DNA from: Haliclona indistincta
Lineage: Eukaryota > Porifera > Demospongiae > Haplosclerida > Chalinidae
Assembly: GCA_964017065.1 (NCBI GenBank)
Contig: OZ024788.1
Location: 6,701,182-6,765,181 of the forward strand
Length of the DNA: 64,000 nt
Reading direction: 5' to 3'
Every line of letters begins with the position of its first letter. The first letter of the stretch is position 1. The position numbers were made by a program, and so were the translations under genes. The notes beneath the pieces were generated by a model, which was not told where the DNA came from, did not search any database, and saw nothing but the letters and a program-made list of their open reading frames with translations. Positions 37,010 to 50,439 of this stretch are shown here, one piece after another.

Positions 37010-40000
37010 CTATGCTGCTGTGCTGTACTTCCTCAATAGTTCATCAGCAAGAGCATCGTGGCCTACTGTTGGAGACCTCAGAGCCTCTATAATCTGAGCA
37101 CGGGTCTTGTTGCTGCCTCTTTTGATCCATTCATCCAGCATATTTATCATACATCTTGACATTTTCGTGTAGGTTTTTTCAATCGGCTTTAACAGTCCAG
37201 GATTAAAGCCGAGCTCTATTCCTAGCTCAAACCAGTCATTAAAAACTGGACTAAGGTCACGTGTCAGCTCACGGATGTCATCCGGGGCTGTAGTAAATAG
37301 TAAAAATATCATTATATAGCACTATACAACTCACTTATCGGTCTGTTTAGCTTTGGTAATTGAGCTGCTACAATGTTTGAAGCAGATGTGCATACCTGCA
37401 GCATGGGTGATTAAATTTGGTTATAGTGATTGAAACAATTATTGCTCACTTCCATCATTTCTGTTTGGTCATTGCTTTTTAATGTTGCCAGCTGTTGTTC
37501 TAAAGAAAATATAATTTATATGCAGGTCGCATGTGCCCTATAGTTTGTCACAAAGAATTACCTGTAACCACAGTGACATTCATGTCGTGTGTGGAGTTCC
37601 TAGTTTTCTTATTACTTGGCGAAGATACACTAGGAATAGCTGCATTTGTAGCTGCATCTTCAATGATCATAGGTTCTTCCAGGTTTGTTTGCTGTAGAAG
37701 GTAATTTGATGGTCTACTGTGCAAGTTATAATAGTTTCACTCACTTTGTAAGATGAGAACCAAATTTTTTGACAAGGCCTCAAATCATGGATGTCGTTCA
37801 TAGAACAAGCAGGATTACTACACCACATCTTTTCTGGTGTTTCTTCATCAAGGCAGGTAGCAAACTGCTTTGTGTCATCACTAATCACTGGGCAAAGCAG
37901 TCGCAGAATTGGCTTTATGCCTTTCAGGTAGCTAAATTTTGTTTGCATAGCTTCAAATGCGGAAAGGAGTACCTTTTTGATACCGATACAGACCTCATTG
38001 CTTTCTTGATGAGCCGCTTGCACTTGTATGTGGTTGAAGTGCAGCATTAGCGTACAGCGAGCTATGGATGTCTTATCAATTATGAAAACGACCCTGTCTT
38101 TGTATCGCTTTCTATCGAGCATCCATTTCTTAGCTAGTTCAATAATAAGGCCTGTGAAGAACCCCATTGGAACGTATCCACATGAGAAGTGGATGAATAG
38201 CGGAGCTGGATTCATCTGCTGAAGCTCTTTAAGTGGCATTCTTTCTTCATTGCAGTAGTGAAGGAGGCAGGGCATGAAGAAAATGGATCCTTCTGTTTCT
38301 GAAGGAATCTCTGTGATAAGGTTTAGGTGCTTGAGTAATTCAATGATGTGGTGAGTTTGCAATAACTTCCCACTGGTATTGTCAGATTTACAGATTCTGT
38401 GTAAAACTTCTCTTGAGATTTCGCCTGTTTTACGAATTTTTTGTGCTATATAAGGAGATTCACAGCTATTGAAAGATTCAACTACAAGAGAATTGATGAA
38501 AGTAAAGATAATACTTGGGTTGCATATCACAATACTGGCCATGCATGGAACACTGGGAAAGTAAAGAATAGTTCCGAAATGCTTGTGGAAGTATGAAAGG
38601 ATTTGAGGCACGTTTATTGCTTGTATTCCTAAACGAGCGGCAAGATGAACACATTCGTTCAAAGTACAACAGCCTAGACTCTCATACTCATATCGCAGAG
38701 CAAGATGGAACAGCAGCCAAGAGGTAGGAAGAGGCTTGCGTGGGAAACGTTTGGCGACATCTCGGATAATTTTCTGAAGCTGTTGTATTTCACTTTTGCT
38801 ACCTGTCAGATTATTGAGTGGAAAGATGTTTCTCTTTACTCCACTAACCTCAAAAGATTTTATTACATCTGACTTAAGAAATTCAGTCTCCTGTAATGCA
38901 CTTAACACCTTTTCTTCTAAATTATTAATATCTTTAGTTGTCACCTGATCTTGGTGTGTTCCAACTAATATGGCGGCATGCTCTGTTGCTGTTCTGCAAG
39001 TGTTAGTGAGCGTAGCTAGCACCTGGAAAAGCATCTGTAGTACAGTAAACTGTGATCGATATTCTATAGACTGTGTTCCCTCTTGAGCATGTCGATAGAC
39101 AACTGGATAAGGCTTCTCAAGTTCTTGTGTGAGGTTAAGAAGAAATAAACTCAGACCAGAGCCTCCGAGAAGAACAGGAAGAATATCCTGGTACTCAGGT
39201 TGACCTCCTGTATCCACTATGTTGAGAAGAGTGACATCTTCGAATTCAAAAAGATTTCTCACTTTCTTCCAACTTTTATTCTTTATTAGACTTCTGATAT
39301 AGTGAGGATTGAAACGGTCTGATGGAAAGGAAGATTGAGGAGTTTCTGCGGTTTCAACAGAACTGTAGTCTGCTACAGACTCTGCTGGGGCTTCAGAAAT
39401 TTCTGATAAAGACACGGAAGGTAGCTTCTTGACTTCTTGTACACCTGGAGAGAATTTGCTGTCCTGTCCAGTGGCTGGTGAAGGTTGAGCTGATGACAAT
39501 CGGTCATCATCATCAGGTTTGATAATGCATTGCACAATTTGCTGGAACTGGGAATCGAGATCCTGGCTACACCATTCTTGGTCATCTGCTATGAGGACTG
39601 GTAAATGCTGAGTTGTGTTGTACAGAGGTACAGTGATCGGTGATTCTATTCCTGTACTGGGCAGTGTAGGGTGTCCTTGGAGGTTCTCAATTTGGTTTGT
39701 TAGACGTTTCATGGAGCTTGTTTTCCCAACTCCTGGAGCGCCATATAAGCCACACCTCACCACCCTCAGTGGTATAGAACCTTCCTCTACTATATTGGCT
39801 TCCATTTGCTGCATAACATCTTCCTCATCTAGTTGTTTAGCAAATACATGATTGATGAAGGTTATTATTTCTTAATGCTTACCAATATCAGAAAAAAGTG
39901 ATGTAGATGACAATTGGTCTGCAAATCCATCTACAGACTTTTCTGTCAATGGCTGCAACATATCAATAATTATACATGTAGCATTTGACTGAAAACAGTG

Positions 40001-42247
40001 CATGTATATAGTAACACTCACCTGTTCTTCAGAAAACCATATTCTCATTCTTGGTTCAAAATGAACATGTTCTCTTTGGCAATTTTTAGCAGGGCACTGC
40101 AGGTAAGCAACTCCATCTGCTGCTATTCTCACCATGGCACAATGAGGAGGCTGAACATCAAACAGACTATGAGGGCAGTAGAATCCAATATGGCACACTT
40201 CTGAACGAAGGTGGGCATGACGTACTTTGACCAGATGAAGTGCATGCTGGACCTGGTTTCGAACTTGTGTGTACCACTTAGGTAGTTGTGACTCACCCCC
40301 TACTATCACCAGCTGGAAGTGATCTCCTCTATTTATTAGCTCTACTTTGGCGAGTGAGCTGTTGTCAGCAATGAATGTTACAAAATTCTTGTAACGATCA
40401 TTGTCAGCTAGTTTCCAGGTACGAGCCAACTGTGCAATAAGGCCAGTGAACAGCATGCTATGAGAGGAGTGGTTTATATGTTTAAAGCTAAAAAGAAGTG
40501 AAGCAGCTTGTTGCTCTTCAGTACATCGATTCCCAAGTGAAAGACCTGGCTGTAATAGACATGGCATGAAGTAGACAGTAGTTCTATCAGCACGCTCAGC
40601 TGCTGATAAAAACTTGTAGTGTTTTAGTAGGTTCAATACACAAGACGCAGAAATTTCGTCTTCAGGCTCTTCGTAACATATTAGTTCATCGATCAAACTT
40701 TGAGGAATTTCTCCTGTTTTGCTAACTCTAGCTGGATCCTGTGGACAACGCAGAGTCCCATTTCTAGCTACTTTAATGAAAGATTCTAGTGGATTAATGA
40801 GTTCCTGAGGAGAGCAAATAACAAGATTCCTTAGTTTTGGAACTTCCCAGTAGTAAAGAATTGTTCCAACTTCATCGTGAACTTTTTTGAGGGTGCTTTT
40901 GAGATCACTATCAGATATACCACAGAGCCTAGCTACATACTTGCATTCACTAAAGCTCAAGACTCCGCCTCTATAAGACAGTAAGAGAACTAAAACATAA
41001 GCTTTAATCTCGAGTTGACATTTCTTTTTTGTTGCCTGTCGGCGAAGCTGTTGCAGCACTTCCTTTACTCGTGTATCATCATATGACACACTGCAAAGAT
41101 TGAGTGAAAAGATCATTTGATCTTCTTCATGATAGCAGTATCGAACTGCTTTGTTGGAACCACTTGACTGTACGACTGTTTTGAGGTAATCATTAGCACT
41201 TTGTAGCTTGGTATGTACTACTAGCTGACTCTCTCCTGAATAAGCACCTACAATGACTGTTGTTTGGCTTTCTTTGTGTGTTCTGTTAGATGCATCAGCC
41301 CACAACCAATTGAAAGTTGTAACAGCTTCAACTGCCCAACGTACAGACCTCGCAGTCTGCCATGCCATGCTGTACCTTGCTACGGTCATTTGGTCTGCAC
41401 TAAGATCACATCTTGCTGGTCTTGTCACATCTTGCATTAGATTAAAGCAGATAATATGACACCAATTGCTTTTAAGCAGAATAGGAGCAATTTCACTGAC
41501 TTCTGGCAGCTCTATTTCTAGCGTTTTGTGTTGATTTGCATGTGGGGAATTTACAGTGTCTCGTAGGTTATAATCAAAAAGAGCCAGAAAATCTATCCAT
41601 TCATTTCCTTTAAGAAGATCTCGATTTTGTATCACTTTTTCATCGAATACTGTTGATTTGTTAAGACTACGGCTGATTTTACGAATTGCTTGTCTACAAC
41701 GCTCTTCGAGACCACTTATGGCTATTTTGAAACTGCTAATATTTCCAGGATTTTTTGGCAGACTCATTAGTGTAAATTGTTCAGTGGGTCCTCCTGAATA
41801 ACACAGTATATGATTATACTTTATCTTGCTACTGCATATAAATTATACATACCATATTTTTGAGACAATTCTTCAGCTGCTCTGATCTCTCCTACATCAT
41901 TTAGAGCAACAATCACATGTTGAGCAGTAGGGGAAGGATGATCCCTGAGCCATTTTCCAAACATGGCCACTTGACATGAGTGTGATTTGTCCTTTTGTTT
42001 GCTTTTTGTTCTTTTTATTCGCTGTAGGTTGTCTTTTCGAAGACCAAGGCGTTCTCCTACTTTGAACCAGTCAGATAGTTTCAATTTGACCAAATCACCT
42101 AGTGAAGGTGGTGGTGGTGGGGCCACTAGAAAACCAGTAAGGTCAATGGTTGATTTCATCATAATTATCCCTACATATCATTGCCGAGTGGCAATGATAA
42201 TAATAATACAGCTTACCTCTAGTATTATCAGTGTGGTATTCTGCCAT
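37010..42247 (-). CDS. ROCO copy A: death domain, pseudo-Roc-COR, Roc-COR, death domain
   Basis: First of three tandem paralogues; about 1,580 residues over nine exons (42217-42247, 41853-42125, 40022-41793, 39883-39952, 37745-39828, three small linker exons between about 37345 and 37695, and the last exon ending 37010). Exon 1 codes only MAEYHTDNTR. Residues about 15-100: death domain (LGDLVKLKLSDWFKVGERLG ... VAMFGKWLRDHPSPTAQHV). About 110-690: Roc-COR-like half with G1 reduced to GLEERCRQ and G3 to LEIELPEV. About 720-1410: complete Roc-COR with G1 GAPGVGKTS, G3 DTGGQPEY and G4 GTHQD, then COR (PTSWLLFHLALRYEYE). The C-terminal death domain reads DIRELTRDLSPVFNDWFELG. ROCO proteins dimerise through COR; death domains recruit other death-domain proteins. 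No kinase, LRR or transmembrane segment is seen. An immune or cell-death role is inference only. Confidence 0.85.
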
Positions 42248-42707
42248 ATCCTGTTTGTTTAGTCTCACAATACCCTGATTATTACTACTGATCTGCTGTG
42301 GGCAGCTTGGTTATCTCACTCAAAATCTGGTTAAAGGCGTCGAAAGGCATCGGCTAATTGCAATTCCAAACGTTACCTTATAAGGAATAATGTGCAATTC
42401 CATATAAGGAATGATGTGCACGTTCTAGGCACATGTCAAAGCTCCAGGCATATAGTACAGGCAAATTAGCGTTTGACCTCTGACTAATTGCAACACAAAC
42501 ATTTTCAACTGTTTTCTACACAGAAAAATTTCCTCTACTAAAAGTCCTAATGAATCCCGTGAGGGGAAGTATAAAAAATTGTATGTTTTTTTAATCAACA
42601 TCATTAATAATTCATGAGTTGAGTATTTTGACATAGTCTATAGTTTTTTTATAGCTATAAGCCTCCTAGAAGTTTTTAAACATTCAAAAGGTAAAGTAAA
42701 AAGTATT
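42248..42707. other. Upstream region of ROCO copy A
   Basis: Non-coding. A small direct repeat (tataaggaat at 42380 and 42398) is present. No core promoter motif could be assigned. Confidence 0.3.
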
Positions 42708-43680
42708 TCTTTGATAATAATTATTGAAAAATACGTGACAAAGTCCTTTGTCTATGTGTAGCCTGTGGTAAGAGTACTAAGTAGGTGTTAACTGTCTTTG
42801 GTTAGTTTTGTAGTTTTGTGTTATTGTATCTTGGTCTTTAGTGGTGTGTCTGTTAGTTTTGTATCACTGATTGGTCTGTTTGTGAGTTTTCGTATCTGAG
42901 TTGTTAGTATTTAAGTGTGTGTTCTAAGGAATTTTATCAATCTAAGTCGCGGAAAACTTGAAATCGTGACAATAATGTTCTCTGTCAATCTGTTTAATCC
43001 ATACTATCTGTAGTATACTAGCATTGTTACACTATCTCCTGATACACACTATTGCACTACCAGAAAGCTCAAATAGTTCAAGTCAGATCGCTACCAAAAT
43101 GTACCAGTCTCAGACTTTACCACCTACATCAACGGTAAAGAATTATTCTGTATATACCTTCAGATACAGCAGTGGAAAGGCACCGCGATGATCTTTCTCC
43201 AGTAGAGCAAAGAAAGTGAAGAAACCCAATACTCACTGACTTGCCTCCAGCACCAGAAGAACTACTATACATGTAATCAGGTTTTAACTGCCAGACTGAT
43301 TGTAGCAGCATGAGGTGTACTTGTAATATAATGTTCTCTCCTATCTGGTTTCACAAACTCAGACCATGATGATGAAGATAGTATGGATTAAACAGATTGA
43401 CAGAGAACATTATTGTCACGATTTCAAGTTTTCCGCGACTTAGATTGATAAAATTCCTTAGAACACACACTTAAATACTAACAACTCAGATACGAAAACT
43501 CACAAACAGACCAATCAGTGATACAAAACTACCAGACACACCACTAAAGACCAAGATACAATAACACAAAACTACAAAACTAATCAAAGACAGTTAACAC
43601 CTACTTAGTACTCTTACCACAGGCTACACATAGACAAAGGACTTTGTCACGTATTTTTCAATAATTATTATCAAAGATTT
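42708..43680. mobile_element. ~970-bp element with ~300-bp terminal inverted repeats
   Basis: Left arm 42711-43009 (ttgataataattattgaaaa ...) and right arm 43378-43675 (... caataattattatcaa) are nearly perfect inverse complements. The 370-bp centre has no transposase-like coding. It is non-autonomous, of long-TIR (Mutator- or foldback-like) type. Confidence 0.9.
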
Positions 43681-43906
43681 AGGATTGGAACATTTATCGA
43701 AAAAGTATGGAAACAAGATTTTGGAATGAAAAGGATTGTAACAATATCAGTATAATGCTACCTCCCTAAATTAACTGCTTTCGATAATTGTGGTTAATTT
43801 ACATGTAATAGGGAGGTAGCATTATACTGCTATTGTTACAATCCTGTTCATTTCAAAATCTTGTTTCCATACTTTTTCGATAAATGTTCCAATCCTAAAT
43901 CTCTTG
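43676..43906. mobile_element. 230-bp foldback MITE abutting the long-TIR element
   Basis: Arms begin agatttaggattggaacatt and end aatgttccaatcctaaatct, about 95 bp each, with an inner stem atgctacctccctaa / agggaggtagcat. Its first base directly adjoins the right arm of the previous element, suggesting insertion at or near that terminus. Confidence 0.88.
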
Positions 43907-44274
43907 CATTTTGGTCAAAATGTTTTTTATTACTTGTAATGAATAAAGTTTACATGCAAACAATAATCAGTTTGTTGTAAACAGTTTATGTATATGGATA
44001 ACTTGCCATGCAAGTGTGAGCACTGTATATGAAAAGTATTCTCTTGACAATAACTGCAATGTACCGTGACCGTAATTACTTATGGGTTACATGTATTGAA
44101 CGCTGGCTGCCTTCAAAAGAAAAGTTATGTTATTTGTTCTAGCACTGCTCTCTAGATCATTTTATGAGCCATTTACAAAACCATGTAAAGTTTAATTTAG
44201 AACTGTAAAAAAAGATTTGTAAAAGTTCCGCTGATAGCTAATATCTAATAAAAATCATAATTACTGATTTGATC
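43907..44274. other. Intergenic, nothing recognised
   Basis: AT-rich, no coding or repeat structure noted. Confidence 0.4.
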
Positions 44275-44468
44275 TCTGTCGGTGAGCACAACAGGTGCTA
44301 TGTAGGCTTACTCAGGGACAGACCATTGGTTGGGTACAGAGGAACAGCCAGTCCTCATCCACTGAGGTGATTAGCTACATGCATGCACACACACACACGA
44401 GGATTTCGTAGAGGGAGCCAGTTATTGCAATACAGAAGCTCTCTGCACCTTGGATAGTACTGAAGCAT
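44275..44468 (+). pseudogene. Fossil ITFG2 exon fragment
   Basis: Matches the ITFG2 exon at 56481-56741 on the same strand: gtgagcacaac, ctcagggacagaccattggt, gtacagaggaacagccagtc, cactgaggtgattag, gaggatttcgtagagggagc and cagttattgcaatacag, ending at the same ctggatag-like exon end. About 80 bp of the exon middle is deleted and an ACAC run replaces cacccac. No other ITFG2 exon was recognised here. Confidence 0.9.
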
Positions 44469-44899
44469 AGTATGAGTATCATCTCTACAAAGCGCACTGT
44501 TGTATAATTAAGGCATACATTTTGAGAGATTATAAATCCAGACCTCGATTTTGATAACTCTTGAATTTATAATTAATGTTTGTTTTTATGTGAAAGTTTT
44601 TACTCTTACTGCTGCATATGTGCATGATGCTCATGCATAATTATTCTAAATAACATCAATGCTTACACAAAACTACATTGTATGCATGATGTTACTGTAA
44701 TTATATTATCTTTAAAACAGTGATCATGAGATCCCCATTTTACTGGGAGAATTGGAATCCCTATTTTCAAGGTATCCCAAAAATTTTATTAATGCATCGA
44801 AGATCAAAAACTGTTATTCATCAGTTCATACGCATCATGTAATTATAACAGAGTTCATAATAATCACTGTACACTATTCACCACATTGTATAGTTATAG
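44469..44899. other. Intergenic, nothing recognised
   Basis: AT-rich spacer between the ITFG2 fossil and the stop of ROCO copy B. Confidence 0.4.
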
Positions 44900-47800
44900 T
44901 TATTTTTCCATTGATATGTTCCAATTTTTCTCTAGTTTATCAGCAATTCTATTGCTGTTGACTAATGGAGACCGCAAGGCTTTCACGATATCAGATCGGG
45001 TCTTATTCCCATCATTAATCCATGCATCCAGCATATCATATGCACATCTTTTGATGTCTTTGTGATTCATTTCAATTTGCTTTAGCGTTGAATTAGACAC
45101 ATTGAGTGCAACTCCTAAATCATACCATTGGTGAAAAACTTCACTGAGATCCGTAGCAAGCTCACTAAAGTCAGCATTGGTTATAGAGCCTATAGAAATA
45201 GAATTTACTCATAAGGAATTCCCTGTATGTGTGACTATTTTGTAAGTACCACTAGCATTATAGGGATGCTTGACCATGCTGTTCAATATGGTGGGTTGTA
45301 TGAATATGTTACGAGGAGCTGAATATAGCAGGTTTTAATCATAAATTATTTTTTACAATTTTATTGTGCACAGCTACTAGCTAAAGTGTGCATACAGAAA
45401 CATCTCACGACTAGTATGGCCTCCTCCTTGGTGCTAAAGACACTAAGGAGGTATGCAACCGGATTGTTCATGCACTACAGTTACTGCACATCTAATGTAC
45501 GCGCCTACGCACTTTTAATGAAACTTGGCTCATATACACTACATCTGATGATTGGTTCTAGAAATGACTTACTCAGTAGCTTTGATGATGGATCTAAAAG
45601 TATTCTGCTTGCTACAGCATCAGGTTCCTGTATAGAGAGGTAACTAAAATAATACAGAACTAATAGATATTGACATTGCTCACCTCTTCTATCGGAATTT
45701 GGTGAATAGAATTAGCTCTGTGAGAACGTGTAATATGAGGTGTATCATTAGCTTGGGTAGATGTATCGAGTGCTGCTGTCTCTCCAACAGTCCTTTGTTC
45801 TATACAGTCATCTTGCTGTATCATAATAAAAATAATAAAAATAATAAAATGATTATTGTGTGCTTAATGTTTCTCACTTTGAAAGATGAAAACCAAATCT
45901 TATGCTTTGCTAACAAATCATGAGTTTTATTTTCAGTACAGTCAGGATTATTGCATATCATCTTTGTGGGAGATTCTAGATCATGGCAGATAGCAAACTG
46001 CTTTGTTTCCTGATTTGTAGCATATGGACAAAGGAGTCGTAACTGAGGCTTTACTGTTGCCAAGTAAGCATGCTTTTTTCCCATGCCTCTGATGATACGA
46101 AGAATTGTCTGTCGTATTGTGATACAGACTTCATTGGTTTCCTTAGCTTCCACATCTACTTGCAAGTAATTTAAATGCAGTGTGAGCACACATCGACTTA
46201 TTGACGACCTCTTCGTAATAAAACTGACTTGATTTTTGTAGCGCTTTGACTCGAGTATCCACTCGTCAGCTAAGCCAATGATGAGAACGATGAAAAAACC
46301 CATTGGAACGTATCCATGATAGAAGTGGATAAATAGAGGTGCTGGGTTCTTAGCCTGAAGGACTTCTAGTGACGTATTTTCTATGTCACAGTAATGAAGG
46401 AGGCAAGGCATGAAGAAGCATGGCTCATCTGATTCTGTAGTAATCTCTGTTATGAGATTGAGATGCTTGAGCAGTGTTATAATTTGATTAGTTCGTAATA
46501 CCTTCCCGCCAGTTGTGTCAGATTTACAGATCCTGCGTAAGACAATGGCTGGAATTTCACCTGTTTCACGAATGCTTCGTGCTGTGTTGGGAGAGTCACT
46601 ATTGAAGGACTCAGCCACAAGGGAATTGATAGAAGTAAAAATGACTCTCGGGTTGCATATCACAATATTTGCCATACACGGGACATCAGGGAAGTAAAGA
46701 ATTGTACCAAAGTGTTGATAGAAGTACAGCAGAATCCGAGGCACATCTTCCTTCTGTATTCCACAATGAGCTCCAAGCTGCTCACATTCTCTCAAAGTGC
46801 AGTAACCTGGTTTTTCGTACTGATATCGCAAAGCTAAATGAAATAAAAGCCAAGAAGTAGGAAGGCGTGTTTGCTCTTGTGGTAAGCGTCTAGCAACATC
46901 ACGAATTATCTTTTGCAACTGATGTATTTCATCTTTACCGCCTGACATGTTATTTAGTGGAAAAACGTTTCTCTTCTCTCCATCTACTTTAAACGACTTT
47001 ATTACATCTTTTTGAAGAAATTCGGTCTCGTGCAAGGCTGTCAGAAGCTTGCTTTCTAAATCTTCTATTGCTGAACTCATTTTATCTTTATGTGTTCCAA
47101 CTAGTATGGCAGCATGATCTGTGCATGTGCTAGTGAGTGTAGCTAGAACCTGGAAAAGTGTCTGAAGTATGGTAAAGTGAGATTCATATTCGATTGCCGA
47201 TTTGGTTCCCTCTGACTCATGATGGACAACTTTGTATGGCTTTTCGAGCTCTTGGGAAAGATTGAAAAACAGTAAGCTGAGGCCAGAGCCTCCAAGAAGA
47301 ACAGGAATGATATCCTGGTACTCCGGTTGACCTCCTGTATCTACTATGTTGAGAAGAGTGACATCATTGAACTCAAGAAGACTTCTCATTTTTTTCCATT
47401 TTTTATTCTTGATTAAATTTCGGATATAGTGTGAATCAATTCTTTCTGATGGTGGTATAGGTTTCGCTACACTTTGACCAGGACTGTAACTTTTTGTAGG
47501 CTGGGCAAGTGCTTCTGAAACCCTACCAGGAGCCAAAGAAGGAATTGTGGCTGTAACCAATGGATTTGGTTCGTTTGAGGAGACAACTGAACCCAAATTA
47601 TCAACTTCTTGTTCTGGGCTGGAAAAGCTGTCGTCATCTCCAAGTGAACTTGGTGAAGGCTGATTTATTACTGGGTCATCATCATCAGGATTGATGATGC
47701 ACTGGATTATTGTCTGCAGCTGTTCATTGAGATCCTGGCAGCTCCACTCTTGATCATCAGCAATGACGACTGGTAGAAAAACAGTAATTGGTGCCTCTAA

Positions 47801-50322
47801 CCCTGTGCTTGACTGTGCAGGTTCCCCTTGAAGATTCACAATTTGATTTGTCAGTCGCTTCATGGAGCTTGTTTTACCAACTCTTGGGGTTCCATATAAG
47901 CCACACCTGACCACCCTCAGGGGAATGGAACCCTCTTCAAATACATGGTCTTCAATTTTCTGTATAATGTCTTCTTCGTCTATAATATGGTAAGTAACAA
48001 ACCTGGTAATAAATCATTCACAATAGACATACCTATATCAGAAGAAAGAGATGTGGATGCCATCATGTCAGCAAAACCATCCACTGATCTTTCATCCAAA
48101 GGCTATATAAGAGAGACATTGTAAATTAGTGCAAACATTTAAATCAGAATCCTTACATGTTCTCCAATGAACCATACTTTTATGGTTTGTTCACGATGAA
48201 CCTGCCCTTTATATTCACAGGTCCGATCTGTGCATTGAAGGTGTGCTACACCTGCAGCAGTTATTCTTGCTATTGCACAATGAGGAGACTTGTGGCTACT
48301 ACGTAAACTGCGAGGGCAGTAAAATCCAACCTGGCACACCTCTGAACTGAGATGAACATAGCGTTTTTTGACCAGATGGAGTGCATGCTGGACCTCATGA
48401 CGAATTCTCAAATACAACTCAGGAGGCTGAGGCTCTGTCTGCAATACCACAACCTGGAAGTGGTCTCCTCTGTTACAGAGCTCTACTTCAGTGAGAGAAC
48501 TATCATCTGCAACAAATGTTACGTAATTCTTGTAACGTATGTTGTTAGCAAGTTTCCATTTTCGAGCCAACTCTGCAATGAGCGCAATAAACAGGCTCGA
48601 ATGTGGAGCATGCTGAAAGCAAAAAAGAAGTGAAGCAATTCTTTTCTTTGGAGCATACTGGTTGTTTGGTAGAGCGGTGCATGGTTCTAGCAGACATGGC
48701 ATAAAGTAGACTCGTCTTCCATTAGCACAGTCAACTTGTGATATAAACTTGTAGTACTTTAGCAGAGCTAATAGACAAGATATAGAAATATCTTCGGCAA
48801 ATTCTTCACCAGATAGCAATTCATCGATCAAATCGTAAGGAATTTCTCCCGTTTTTCCAACAGCAACTGCATCTCTTGGACATCTCAAAGTTCCTTTTAG
48901 AACTGTATTAGTGAAGCTTTCAAGTGGATTGATGAGCTTACTGGGGTGACTGATAACAAGATGTTTCATTCTAGGAACATCTCGAAAATGGAGAACAAGT
49001 CCCATTCTGTCATGAACTTTTTTGAAAATTTTGGGTAGATCGTTATCAGCTATACCACATAGCCTGGCAACATATTTGCACTCACTAAAGCTCAAAACAG
49101 AGCCATTAAATCGTAACATGCAGACGAAATCATAAGCATTGCTGTCAAGCGAACAGATTTCCATTGTTTTTCTCATTTGCTGTTCCAGTACTTCTTTCAC
49201 GCGTGTATCGTCAACTGATTCATCAAGATCAAGTGGAAAGATCATCTGTCTATTTCGGTGGTGGCAATATCGAACAGCTTTATCGGTGTGACATGCTTTA
49301 ACTATCTCCTTAAGGTCAGTATCAGCTTTCTTTACCATTTCTTGACAATTAGTCTCACCTGAATAAACACCTACAATTGCTGTTGTATGAGGATATTTGG
49401 CTGGCCTGTCAGGCTCATGTACCCATAGGGTTGTCACAGTTTCAATAATGCGATATAAAAACTGCAAAAAAGCTGACTTTGATTTTTTTGATGTCTTCTG
49501 GTCTACTTCTTGCATTGAAGCTATTTGCATTGGCGCTGTTGTGTCTTGTGACAGATTAAAGCAGATAAAATGAAACAAAGGACCTTTGAGAAGAATGCTA
49601 GCCATTTCAATAACTGCAGGTAGTTCGCCCATGTCCAGTGTGTTATGGAATCCTGTACGTATTGGTGGTTTGTACTCATTAAGATCTACAAACATCAAGA
49701 ATTCTAACCACTTCTTTTGTTTAAGTAGGCGACGATATTTCTTCATTGACTCCAATCGTTTTGGTGACGTGTATTTGCTAGAGATATCGTGTGCAATTTC
49801 CAAAATTTTGCTTTTACCACCCTTTTCGGGTCCACTGGTGGCAATATTGACATTGGTAATAGTTGGTTTCGTAGACTCATCTTGCAGGACTACAAATGTG
49901 TGGTTATCAGTAGTTGATACTCCTGTAAAAATTATTAGTTATCAGTTTCATAATATGTTATACTCAGCACATACCATATTTTCGTGATAGTTCATCAGCT
50001 GCTCTGCCTTCTTCAGCATCTTTCAAAGCAACAATCACATCTTGAACAGTAGGGGAACGGTGAACTCTGAGCCATTTTCCAAACATGGCCACTTGACAAC
50101 CATGGGGCACATCTCTCCACTTTTTATGGTCCTCTTTGATCTTATCCAAGACACGTTGCTTGAACCCAAGGCTTTTTCCAACTCGAAACCAGTCTGATAC
50201 TCTTAATTGAGCTAAATTTACCAGTGATGGTGGTGGTACTATTATTATATGAAGCAAATTTGATGTGACAATGATGATTCAAAATGGTAAAGCTCACCTC
50301 GAGTATTTTCAAGACCTGCCAT
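44900..50322 (-). CDS. ROCO copy B: death domain, Roc-COR with retained P-loop, Roc-COR, death domain
   Basis: Same exon plan as copies A and C. Exon 1 (50298-50322) codes MAGLENTR. The N-terminal death domain is VPPPSLVNLAQLRVSDWFRV ... VAMFGKWLRVHRSPTVQDV. The first Roc half keeps a textbook Walker A, SGPEKGGKSK, coded at 49805-49836; its G3 is LDMGELPA instead of DTGGQPE, and the G4 position reads IVGVYSGE. The second Roc has G1 GTPRVGKTS, G3 DTGGQPEYQDIIPVLLGG and G4 GTHKDK, followed by COR. Linker exons contain HITRSHRANSIHQIPIEE and similar low-complexity text. The C-terminal death domain includes ADFSELATDLSEVFHQWYDL and CAYDMLDAWINDGNKTRSDI, ending at 44900. The start lies about 1 kb head-to-head from ITFG2, so a shared regulatory region is possible. 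The biochemical activity of either Roc is untested. Confidence 0.85.
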
Positions 50323-50439
50323 ATCAGGTAGTTATAAAACTTTACTTCGAAGCTGTATAAATAGACAGATAATCAAACAAAAGATACATGTAAAGTATAA
50401 CTTTTTACATACCTATCAACGATCTGGTCCTGGTTGAGA

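Noticed and set aside
42425..42634. 69-residue minus-strand frame upstream of ROCO copy A
   Set aside because: No homology, no splice or Kozak support, absent from the equivalent place in copies B and C.
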